Shown here: piece after piece, positions 1 to 8,900 of the stretch | Layout: the number at the start of each line of letters is the position of its first letter | How positions within the stretch are numbered: the stretch's first letter is position 1 | Assembly: GCA_018266215.1 (NCBI GenBank) | Contig: JAFEAV010000001.1 | Location: 124,001-188,000, forward strand | From: Cyanobacteria bacterium SZAS LIN-3 | Lineage (GTDB): Bacteria > Cyanobacteriota > Vampirovibrionia > Obscuribacterales > Obscuribacteraceae | Direction: 5' to 3' | Length of the DNA: 64,000 nucleotides | Position numbers and translations under genes: made by a program | Notes under the pieces: model-generated | What the model saw: the letters and a program-made list of their open reading frames with translations, nothing else | What the model was told of the DNA's origin: nothing | The model's database searches: none

Positions 1-1
1 C

Positions 2-406
2 ACCGAAAAAGGCAAGGCCTGGGCCGGGGTGACGGTAGTCGACCAGGCCATGCTCGACGTCGCCGAAAAGCTCGTAGGGGCGCTCCTCTGGCGCGGCCCC
101 CTGGAAGTGGAGGCCATCCGCGGCGAAGACGGCCGCATCTATTTAATAGAAATCAATCCCCGCTTCCCCTCCTGGATTTATCTGAGCAAAGCTGTCGAAC
201 GCAACCTGCCGGTGGCGGTGCTCAAGCTTCTCAACAACCAGAGTGATCTGGCCCTCTCTCCGCCGCGCCCCGGATTTTTTTTTATTCGGCACGCACAGGA
301 GCTGGTGCTGGATCTGGCCGCCTTTGAGTCTGTGCTCATGACCGGCCGCAGCCCGCGGGCCGAGCCAGCCAGCGACATCACCAGTTTGAACAAATTTACC
401 GCCTGA
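2..406 (+). CDS. ATP-grasp ligase, C-terminal part (cut by left edge)
   Basis: The frame is open to the left edge, so only the last 134 or so residues are present; a GTG at 29 lies inside the domain and is not the real start. The motif EINPRFPSW is the metal-binding strand of the ATP-grasp fold, where Glu and Asn bind the two Mg ions, and the preceding stretch GPLEVEAIRGEDG is the usual strand pair before it. The family joins a carboxylate to an amine or thiol through an acyl phosphate; the substrate here is unknown. The stop is 16 nt before the PLP decarboxylase start, so both genes are probably one transcript. The tail after about residue 100 of the visible part is not conserved in a way I recognise. 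Confidence 0.85.
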   Translation, partial: TEKGKAWAGVTVVDQAMLDVAEKLVGALLWRGPLEVEAIRGEDGRIYLIEINPRFPSWIYLSKAVERNLPVAVLKLLNNQSDLALSPPRPGFFFIRHAQELVLDLAAFESVLMTGRSPRAEPASDITSLNKFTA

Positions 407-422
407 TTACGAGGACACCTGC

Positions 423-1811
423 ATGGCCACCACCGAACCGCTTCTTGCCTGGGAACCGCCTCTGATACAGCCTCACCGCGTGGGGGAAATCAACAAATTT
501 GGCAGAAGACCAAGGGACAAAAATGTCACCCGCGTCTTTGACGTCGACATAGAAGCGCTCAAGGCAAAATACGGCTCACCACTTTTTGTCACCAGCGAAG
601 CAAAGCTGCGAGGCAATATCCGCCGCATCAAGCGCGCCTTTGAAGTACGTTACGGCAATGTCAGTCATGGCTATTCATATAAAACAAACTACATCAGCGC
701 CATCTGCAACATCCTCCACCAGGAAGGTTCGCTGGCCGAAGTCGTCTCCGCTTTTGAGTATGAAAAAGCGCGCCTGCTGGGCGTCCCCGGTGAGCGCATA
801 ATCTTCAACGGCCCCAACAAGGGCCGAGCGATCCTGGAGCGTGCCATCGCCGAAGGTGCCATGATCAACATCGATCATCTGGACGAATTGCAATTAATAG
901 AAGCGGTGGCAAAAGAGCAGGGGCGGCTGGCGACTGTTTCGCTGCGGCTCAATTTTGAAACAGGCTTCACCGAACCCTGGAGTCGCTTCGGCTTCAATCT
1001 GGAAAGCGGCCAGGCGCACCAGGCGGCAAAACTTGCCGTACTCAGCCCCCACATCAGACTGAAGGGCCTGCACAGTCACATCGGCACCTTTATCCTGGAG
1101 CCGCGCGCCTACCAGGAGCAGGTCAAAATCATGTGCAAATTTATGCGCGACCTGGAAAGCCGCGAAGACGTCTGCATAGACACAATCGACATCGGCGGCG
1201 GCCTGCCCTCGCGCAATGCACTGCAAGGCATTTATCTGCCGCCCGAACAAGTGGTGCCTTCGATAAGCGAATATGCCGAAGCAATTTGCACCACCCTCAC
1301 CGACGAAACGCTCTACAGAAGCTCCACCAATCGCCCCCTGCCCAAACTTGTCCTGGAAAGCGGCCGCGCCGTAGTCGACGACGCACAATCGTTGATAGTC
1401 ACCGTTGCGGGCACCAAGCGCCTGCCGGACGGCAGACAGGCAGCCATTCTCGACGCCGGCACCAATCTATTGTTTACCGCATACTGGTACAACCATCAAG
1501 TAGAACTGGTCACACCACCCCGGGGACCGCCCGAGGAAACGGTACTCTACGGTCCGCTCTGCATGAACATCGACGTCGTGCGCTCCAGCGTGCAATTGCC
1601 GCCGCTGCAAGTAGGCGACACCATGGTAATCAGTCCCACCGGTGCCTACAACAATACCCAGTGGATGCAATTTATCGAGTACCGCCCCAATGTGGTGCTG
1701 GTGCACGAGGACGGCGACGTCTCGGTCATACGTGAAGCCGAAAATCTGCAATCAATGGTGGCGCACGATCGCCTGCCGGATCACCTGCGTCGACCGGAAG
1801 CCGTGCGGTGA
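423..1811 (+). CDS. Fold-III PLP-dependent decarboxylase (Orn/Lys/Arg/DAP decarboxylase-2 family)
   Basis: 462 residues in the alanine-racemase-like barrel plus beta domain of diaminopimelate and ornithine decarboxylases. Visible marks are the PLP lysine in GYSYKTN (about K87), the HSHIG histidine, the DIGGGLPSR phosphate-binding loop, the ESGRAVV arginine loop and the YGPLCMNID segment carrying the cysteine and aspartate that complete the active site across the dimer. ATG at 423 has a GAGG ribosome site 8 nt upstream. It overlaps the next gene by 4 nt (GTGA). The N-terminal 40 residues are longer than in LysA. Context with an ATP-grasp ligase rather than lysine genes argues against a plain lysA; a role in making or modifying a small amino-acid-derived product is my inference. 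Confidence 0.85.
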   Translation: MATTEPLLAWEPPLIQPHRVGEINKFGRRPRDKNVTRVFDVDIEALKAKYGSPLFVTSEAKLRGNIRRIKRAFEVRYGNVSHGYSYKTNYISAICNILHQEGSLAEVVSAFEYEKARLLGVPGERIIFNGPNKGRAILERAIAEGAMINIDHLDELQLIEAVAKEQGRLATVSLRLNFETGFTEPWSRFGFNLESGQAHQAAKLAVLSPHIRLKGLHSHIGTFILEPRAYQEQVKIMCKFMRDLESREDVCIDTIDIGGGLPSRNALQGIYLPPEQVVPSISEYAEAICTTLTDETLYRSSTNRPLPKLVLESGRAVVDDAQSLIVTVAGTKRLPDGRQAAILDAGTNLLFTAYWYNHQVELVTPPRGPPEETVLYGPLCMNIDVVRSSVQLPPLQVGDTMVISPTGAYNNTQWMQFIEYRPNVVLVHEDGDVSVIREAENLQSMVAHDRLPDHLRRPEAVR

Positions 1812-4036
1812 GCAATATGAACGAATCTATGCGCAAAGTCTTTGACGGCTACGGCTCATTTTTTGGATTGAGCCATCCGCTCTCGCGCTTTTTGCTCTTT
1901 ATCTGCACCATGCTCCATCCGCTTACCGGACTGGGCGGCATTGAGTGCGCAGTCATGGTGCTGCTCTGGCGCAAACTGCTGAGTTTCCCCAGCGACGGTG
2001 TCCTGGAGATAGTCAATGGCCTGCTCTTCGGCATGCTGATTGGCTCACTCTACCAACCGGGACCGGCGCAGGCGCTTGTAGTTGCTATCGGCGCCCTCTT
2101 CATCGTACTGATTACAGTCTGCCTGCAAGACACCCTGGGAAGAATCTGGCGGCTGCCGGTGCTGGGTCTACCGTATGTTTTAACCGGCTATCTCTTTTTG
2201 CCTATTGCCGCGCATCTGGGACTGGCGCCGCTGGTGCTGACACCACAGGGCCAGCTCTCCATCCTGCACATGATCGCCCCGCCGTTTATCCCCCTAGACA
2301 GTCCACTAAATCTCTTCGCCCCGCTGGGCTCACTCTATTTCAACGGCACTCCCATTGGTGGCATGCTGGTCTTTATCGCCTTCGCCCTCTCATCGAGATA
2401 CCTGGCCCTTTTAACCCTGGCTGCCGGGGTGATCTGCGCGGTCTTTCTCTACTACAGCCAGGGTCCGGCCTACAGCCAGACTTCCATTTTCTCCGTCCTG
2501 CCGCTGCCTCTGCTCATTGCACAGATGAACGGCATTTTGACCGCCGGTGTCATAGGCGGGCTCTACGCCGTGCCGTCGCCGCGCAGTATTGTTGTCGCCC
2601 TGGGCTCAGCCCTCATGGCCTGCTTGCTCACACTCTTTATGCAGCACAGCTTCCTCAGCGCCACCCTGCCACCCCTGGCCCTGCCCTTTGTCCTTTCCAT
2701 CTATATAACTGTGCTGGGACTGGGCGCAAACCGTGGCGGACCGTGGCTGAGATTCTGGCTGCTCTCCCCGGCCCTGCCCGAGCAAAGTCTTGAGCGTCTG
2801 ACCGTAGCCAAAGCGCGGGGCATCGATCTGCACAGCGTGGCCCTCACAAGCCCGGTCACCGGAGTATGGACTATCTACCAGGGCTTCGACGGTGAGCACA
2901 CCCATCAGGGTCCGTGGCGCTACGCCCTTGACCTGATACAGACCAAAAACGAAAAGAGTTTTGCCAATGACGGCAGCGTGCTGACCGACTACTACGCATA
3001 CGGCAAAGCTGTCCTGTCTCCAGACTGGGGCACGGTCGTCCGACTGAACGGCTCCTGCAACGACAACAAACCAGGCGAACTGGACTTGATCAATAACTGG
3101 GGTAACTACATCATCATCGCCCTGGACTCGGGCGCCTACGTCATGCTCGCCCACCTGCAAAAGAGCAGCACCAGAGTCAGTCTGCACCAGCGCGTAGCAC
3201 CGGGGCAGATGGTGGCACTCTGCGGCAACTCCGGTCGTTCGCCGCAGCCGCACCTGCACATACATGTGCAGAACACCGCCGAGCCGGGCGCACCAACAGT
3301 GCCTTTCCACCTCTGCCCGGTGCAGGTCGGTCAAGCAGATGGCGAAATTTATCAACTAAACGCAGTCCCCAGAGAAGGAGAAACAATCTCGGCCACCGCG
3401 CGCAACGCCGCTCTGGCACGCGCTCTGAGACTGAAGGTGGGACATTGCTTCGACTATGATGTGACGACTGCCAATCAAAGCTCGCGCAGACAGCTGGCTG
3501 TGCAGGTTGATATCGGCGGACAGTTTTATCTGGAATCACAATACCAGAGCAAGAAAAATATTCGGCCGCGCGTGGCATTTGCGGCAAGCGAGGATCTGGT
3601 GGCATTTTTTGAGCGCAACAATCAGGCCGATCCCTTCCTCGACGCTTATGTCCTGGCTCTGGGATTGACACCACTGGCGGAGGGCAATCTGTTGTGGTGC
3701 GATAAAGTGCCGCTCGACCTGCTGCCGACATCCACTTTCACAAAATGGTTCTGGGCCCTCTTGCATCCTTTCAGCCCCTGCATCGACAGCAGCTACACCC
3801 GGCACTGGGACCCCTCAGAAATGCTCTGGATACAAAAAGGGGTGCACCGCCTGCCATTGCCCGGACCATTTAAGCGCCTGGAATGGAGAACCGAAGCGCA
3901 TCTCTCCGAACTCAGCGGAGTGCTGGCGATAGCGCTGACTGATGCCGCAGGCAACGAACTCTTGACGGCCCGACTTGATGGTTATAGCCTGAGGGCCGAT
4001 AATGGCATTCCCGAGATGATTCTCAGCCACCAGTAA
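1808..4036 (+). CDS. Urea-transporter / M23 metallopeptidase fusion protein
   Basis: 742 residues. Roughly residues 15-310 are about ten hydrophobic helices with the urea transporter (UT) signature, including two related half repeats (PVLGLPYVLTGYLF is the typical selectivity-filter helix motif). Residues about 340-480 form an M23 (lysostaphin/LytM) peptidase domain: a HTHQGPWRYALD zinc-ligand segment, MLAHLQ, and the HLHIH motif that closes the zinc site after a GNSG turn. The last 240 residues look like a beta-rich domain of unknown kind. GTG at 1808 overlaps the decarboxylase stop, with GGAAG upstream. UT proteins are channels for urea or related small amides; M23 domains cut glycine-rich or stem peptides. 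The substrate of the fused protein is unknown. Confidence 0.85.
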   Translation: MSNMNESMRKVFDGYGSFFGLSHPLSRFLLFICTMLHPLTGLGGIECAVMVLLWRKLLSFPSDGVLEIVNGLLFGMLIGSLYQPGPAQALVVAIGALFIVLITVCLQDTLGRIWRLPVLGLPYVLTGYLFLPIAAHLGLAPLVLTPQGQLSILHMIAPPFIPLDSPLNLFAPLGSLYFNGTPIGGMLVFIAFALSSRYLALLTLAAGVICAVFLYYSQGPAYSQTSIFSVLPLPLLIAQMNGILTAGVIGGLYAVPSPRSIVVALGSALMACLLTLFMQHSFLSATLPPLALPFVLSIYITVLGLGANRGGPWLRFWLLSPALPEQSLERLTVAKARGIDLHSVALTSPVTGVWTIYQGFDGEHTHQGPWRYALDLIQTKNEKSFANDGSVLTDYYAYGKAVLSPDWGTVVRLNGSCNDNKPGELDLINNWGNYIIIALDSGAYVMLAHLQKSSTRVSLHQRVAPGQMVALCGNSGRSPQPHLHIHVQNTAEPGAPTVPFHLCPVQVGQADGEIYQLNAVPREGETISATARNAALARALRLKVGHCFDYDVTTANQSSRRQLAVQVDIGGQFYLESQYQSKKNIRPRVAFAASEDLVAFFERNNQADPFLDAYVLALGLTPLAEGNLLWCDKVPLDLLPTSTFTKWFWALLHPFSPCIDSSYTRHWDPSEMLWIQKGVHRLPLPGPFKRLEWRTEAHLSELSGVLAIALTDAAGNELLTARLDGYSLRADNGIPEMILSHQ

Positions 4037-4053
4037 ATCAAGCAGGCGGAATT

Positions 4054-5091
4054 TTGACTTCAGCACCGGAACAAAAGCCTGTAGAACAATCCGAAGCGGC
4101 GGCCGCGGAACTGCACAAGGCCGGCACCAGCCCCAAGATGCTCTATATGGGCTCGACAGTGGTGGTGGCCGCCAGTCTGCATTTTGCCGGTCAATGCACA
4201 ATGCAGGCCAGTGCCGTGATTTTGCTGGTCTTTCTGCTTCTGGGCAAATACATTTTTAACGACAGCCGCATCAAGGAAAAGAAAATAGCTCTGGCCCTGC
4301 TGCAACTACAGGCCGGCAACTATGAGCAGGCACGAATAAGTCCGGACGATCCGGACCTCGACGATGCCCTCAAGAGTCTGGCCGCAAGTCTGGCCGAGCT
4401 CGATCGCGGCCAGAGGAAATGGGTAGCCGACACATCACACGAATTGCGCACCCCGATTGCGGTCTTGCGCGCGCAGGTAGAGGCCTTTCAAGACGGTGTG
4501 CAGCAGGTTACGCCCCGCAATCTGGAAGTGCTGCACAGTGAAATCATGGCCCTGAGCAAACTGGTGGACGACCTGCACTGGCTGGCCAAAAACGATGTCG
4601 GCCAGATCAAGCCGGCGGCGGTGCCGGTAGACATCAATCAAAGTTTGCAAGACGTGCTTGAATCTTTTGAAGAAAGGCGTGCCGCCAAAGCCATCAATCT
4701 GGAAAACAAAGTCCCGAAAGAGACAAAGATTGTAGTCAACGCCGATGCGTCGCGCATCCGCCAGGTCTTGACCAATGTCATTGAAAATTCTCTGCGCTAC
4801 ACAAATAAGGGCGGCACACTGAAAATCGCCCATCAAATAAGTGAGTCGGAAGTAAAACTATTTTTTGACGATACGGAACCGGGCGTCGAGCCCGAAATTT
4901 TGCCCAAGATTTTTGACCGTTTCTACCGGGCAGAATCATCCAGAAGTCGCACCCTGGGCGGCTCTGGTCTGGGTCTGGCCATTTGTCTGAACAATATGCA
5001 ACTGCTGGGCGGCACCATCGAAGCCAGGCCTTCGGATATGGGCGGCCTGCAAATAATACTGACACTGCCGGCGATGGCAGAGACAAAGTGA
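4054..5091 (+). CDS. baeS: Sensor histidine kinase, BaeS-like
   Basis: 345 residues. Two hydrophobic helices at about 29-46 and 51-68 leave almost no periplasmic loop, then a short HAMP-like linker, the H-box TSHELRTPIAVLRA (phospho-acceptor about H129), N-box NVIENSLRYT, a D-T-x-P-G-V G1 box as in BaeS, F-box IFDRFYRAESSR and G2 box GGSGLGLAI. Start is a TTG at 4054 with AGGCGGA just upstream; no ATG fits well. It lies 17 nt after the urea-transporter fusion and 10 nt before the response regulator, so the pair may be read from the operon promoter upstream. E. coli BaeS senses envelope stress; the lack of a sensor loop suggests detection within the membrane or by a partner. Confidence 0.9.
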   Translation: MTSAPEQKPVEQSEAAAAELHKAGTSPKMLYMGSTVVVAASLHFAGQCTMQASAVILLVFLLLGKYIFNDSRIKEKKIALALLQLQAGNYEQARISPDDPDLDDALKSLAASLAELDRGQRKWVADTSHELRTPIAVLRAQVEAFQDGVQQVTPRNLEVLHSEIMALSKLVDDLHWLAKNDVGQIKPAAVPVDINQSLQDVLESFEERRAAKAINLENKVPKETKIVVNADASRIRQVLTNVIENSLRYTNKGGTLKIAHQISESEVKLFFDDTEPGVEPEILPKIFDRFYRAESSRSRTLGGSGLGLAICLNNMQLLGGTIEARPSDMGGLQIILTLPAMAETK

Positions 5092-5101
5092 GCCAGAGGA
5101 T

Positions 5102-5797
5102 ATGACCGAGAAACCTTTCCATGTCTTGATTGTCGAAGACGAGCTGAAAATAGCCGAGATATTGAACGACTATCTGACCCAGGCGGGCTTTGCCGTCACA
5201 CACAAAGAAACCGGCCTGGGAGTTGTCGACCTGGTCAAGTCGGCGCCACCGGATGTGATACTACTGGACGTGATGCTGCCGGGCGTTGACGGACTGGAGA
5301 TTTGCCGTGAAGTGCGCAAATTTAGCGCTGTGCCCATAATCATGGTCAGCGCCCGGGTGGAAGAGCTGGACCGACTTCTGGGACTGGAGCTGGGAGCCGA
5401 CGACTATATTTGCAAGCCCTTCAGTCCACGCGAAGTAGTCGCCAGGGTCAAAGTCGTTTACCGCAGACAACGCCCCAGTCAAACCGAAGCAACGCAGGAC
5501 AAGCTCTTCCAGGTAGACGAAGAGCAGGGCCGCATTTTAGCCCGGGGGACCGCCCTCGACCTGACCCGCACCGAATACCGCCTGCTGAAGCTCCTGCTCA
5601 GTCGTCCGGGCCGAATATTCAGCCGCGACCAGTTGCTCGACCTGTGCGCACAGCCAAACGAACCGGCCACAGACCGCGTCATCGACAGCCACATCAAAAA
5701 TCTCAGGAAGAAGCTGGCCAAAGTTTTGCCGGATCTGGAGCTGATCCATGCCGTTTACGGTGTGGGCTACCGCTACGAGATTACAGAGCAAAAGTGA
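5102..5797 (+). CDS. baeR: OmpR-family response regulator, BaeR-like
   Basis: 231 residues. The receiver domain (about 6-120) has the acidic pair at E16/D17, phospho-acceptor D56 in LLDVMLPG, and the ADDYICKPFSPREVVARVK stretch that is nearly identical to E. coli BaeR. The C-terminal winged helix (about 130-228) carries LTRTEYRLLKLL, the recognition helix DRVIDSHIKNLRKKL and the closing AVYGVGYRYE hairpin. It follows the kinase by 10 nt. The gene upstream of the giant secreted protein at 5905 and this position make that protein a candidate target, which is an inference from order only. Confidence 0.92.
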   Translation: MTEKPFHVLIVEDELKIAEILNDYLTQAGFAVTHKETGLGVVDLVKSAPPDVILLDVMLPGVDGLEICREVRKFSAVPIIMVSARVEELDRLLGLELGADDYICKPFSPREVVARVKVVYRRQRPSQTEATQDKLFQVDEEQGRILARGTALDLTRTEYRLLKLLLSRPGRIFSRDQLLDLCAQPNEPATDRVIDSHIKNLRKKLAKVLPDLELIHAVYGVGYRYEITEQK

Positions 5798-5904
5798 ATC
5801 GCCTCTAATACGAAGATGACCAATTGTTAATACAATTCCTTGCGGCGCGGCAGCGTCCAATTTGAGCTGTCTTGAGCCCACGTCGTTAGCAGAGGAAATG
5901 TCCC

Positions 5905-8900
5905 GTGCAAAACAAGCATCGCACCCATTCAAACAGGAAACTCGTCTCTTCCATAGTCCTGCTGAATCAGGTGGCGATAGCTCCGGCGCTGGCCAACAGC
6001 TATCCGGCGCACGCATCTTTTGCCGCCGGGCCCAACACGCCTCAGGCACAGCCTCACTCCTTTCACAATAACGGGGCCTGGCAAACCCACGCCTCCACCC
6101 AATTTTTACCGGCAACCTTTGGCCTGGGTGTAGTTTCACTGCCCACGGCTTCGCAATCATTGCCGCTGCCTCAAGCGGCAACGCAACAGACCGCCATGCA
6201 TCAGGCAAATTTGCATCAAGCGACCGTCATCAATCATGCCGCCCGTCAGTTTGCCACACACGCAGCTAATCTTCCTGCGGCCGCAGTGCCCGCACAAAAC
6301 GTACAACTCGACCTGACCTCGAATAGCTCGTCCATCGTTCTGGATTCGACCCTGATCAAAAACGGATCCTCGGTCACCATACAAATGGGCGCAGGCAGTG
6401 CCACCTTCCATGTCGGCGACAAAGTCACAGCCGGCGAGCTCGTCGCCATAGAACAGGCTCAGGTGAGAACAGGACAAACAATCAAACTGGACGACCAGGG
6501 CCGTGCTACCGGCGGTACCTTTTCGCTCAATAACGTCACCAATGCCGCCGGCCTCAACGTATCGAGCGTCGTCGTCCCTAATAACGTAACAGCAATCGAC
6601 AGAGTAGCAGCTCACTCGAACGTTTCTCTGAGCGGCGATCTGATCAACTACGGCTCAATAGTGGAAGTCGGTCTGCGTCATACAAACAACTCGGCCAACA
6701 TTTCAGCCCAGGACATCATCAATGAAGCCGGCGGATTAATCACATCCAAATCGTTTGGTGGCTTAACCGACTTGAGCCTCACCGCCAGCCAAGATTTCAC
6801 AAACATGGGGACCATCTCCAGCTCGGGCAATCTCAATATCACAGCCGGCGGCAACCTGATCAACAATGCCGCTATCAGCGCGCCCAAAGACATCAGCCTG
6901 CAATCAACAAACATAATCAACACGGGCGCAGTCGTCTCCAGCCACGGCAATATCAATCTTGGTGTAGCCGGAGATCAGTCTCTGGCTATGAACGTCAACA
7001 ATACCGGCGGCACACTCAGTGCAGTCAATGGCGCCATCAATGTCCGGCAGGCCGATTATGCCGGCACGGGCAATACCAGTGTGATTGGCGGCGACTTGCT
7101 GTCAAAACAACTCAATTTAAACTCGGGCAGCGGCATGATTGACGTCAACGTCAATGAGCTTACAGGCACTGTTACTTCGCAGGGTGAAGGTGTGCATGTG
7201 CAGGCCTCCACGGACAATCTGGTGATTGGCAAACAATGCCTCGTCGGCGATCCGACATATTACAATGATTCGGGCGACATCGAAATTGCCGGTAATGTCG
7301 ATGTCGGAGAAGACCTGGCCATCGTTGCAGCAGGCAACATAACTGTCGATCCGGGCGTAACATCGATATCCGCCAACAATGGTACCGACGGTAAAAACAT
7401 AACAATGATTGCCGGCGCCTTTGTTGTAGGCGGGACAGGCAGCACATCAAAAGTGACGGGCGCTCCACCGGTCTCCGGCAATGCCACATCAGACATCACC
7501 ATCTTGGGAGGCAATGCTACCGGCGGCAATATTTCCCTGCCGGCTGGGATCAATCTAAGCACTACGGCACCCACAGGTAAAGGCGGAGACATCGTGCTCG
7601 CCGCTTACTCGGCAGGTGGCGCCAACGGCAAAGTTACAATGTCGGTAGCCACCCAGCTCGATACAACCGGTCCTTCAGGCAGCGGTAATGTCCTGATTCT
7701 GGCGGGCGGCATTTCGGATTTTATTGGAAAAATCACTGCCAATGATGTGACGATTTCCGGTTCCCAGCCAAGCTTCATAAATCCGCTCAAGGCAGTAACC
7801 ATCGATACCACCGGTGCATTCACCGGCGGCAACGCCATGGCAAGAGACTATTCGGCGACAAACGTCGGATTCATACAACTTGCCAGCGCCATCAATGCAA
7901 CTGGTAATGTGAACATATCAGGGGACTGGTTGTCGGTTGCCGGAGGCAGTATCACAGCCGGCACCGGAAGCATCGTACTGACAGCCTGGGGCACAGGCAG
8001 CGGCAAAATGGAACTGGGCGGTAATGTCAAAACTACCGCTGGCGGAAATATAGTCATTGCCGGGGCACACGACGTATTATCGTCGGCTGCAGTAAAAGTC
8101 TCGACTGACTCATCAACTACCAACGCCGGCAGCATTACGATTATAGCTGGGGCCAACTTTACTGAGTCAGCCACGAGCTTGAACATCATCGGTGGAAGCA
8201 ACTCTGGTGGAAATGTAGATTTGACCACCACCGGCGGCGCAGCTCTCACCGGGCTCTCGGCAAAATCATCAAACCCAGGCGGCAGCGGCGGAAATATCAC
8301 CCTGGTGTCCTTCGATGACGTGAGCGTTTCAGGCCTAGGATCGAAAGTAATAACTCCAACGGCTCTGGTCATAGCGACGGGCGGCAACGGTGCCGGCAGC
8401 AACGGGGACGTCACCGTAGTAGCAGGGAACTCAGTCGGCACGGCTGCCAACAAACTGACGATAGACACTACAGGCGGTGCCAATGGCACAGGCAATATCA
8501 ATCTTGCTGCAAGCTATCCACCGTCATTTAACATCGCCCTGCCGACAGCTGCAGTCAGCGTGGCACAGGTCCTGACTGGACAACAGTCGAGTGCCCCTTT
8601 CTTCTATAACTCGCTCACCACTCCCGGAGCGACGATAAAGGAAATCCACGGGGGGCCATTTACTTTCGACACTAACTTGCCTACCACTTCAAACATAGTA
8701 ATCGAGTCACAGGGGCTAATAACGGTTCCAGCAGCCGGCTACTCCACACCAATGGCAGTGACGATTCTAGCCACATCGAACGCCATCAATCTGGACGGCT
8801 CGCTAACAGCCTCCGGCGGCTTGCTGCTGGCGGCGCGCCTGGGCATAGCTACGACAAGCTCTGGTCTTACACTGAGCACCTATTCAAGTACAGGCAACTC

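Noticed and set aside
1945..2793. 282-codon frame inside the urea-transporter gene
   Set aside because: Same-strand overlapping frame, no domain, and the transporter reading is strongly supported.
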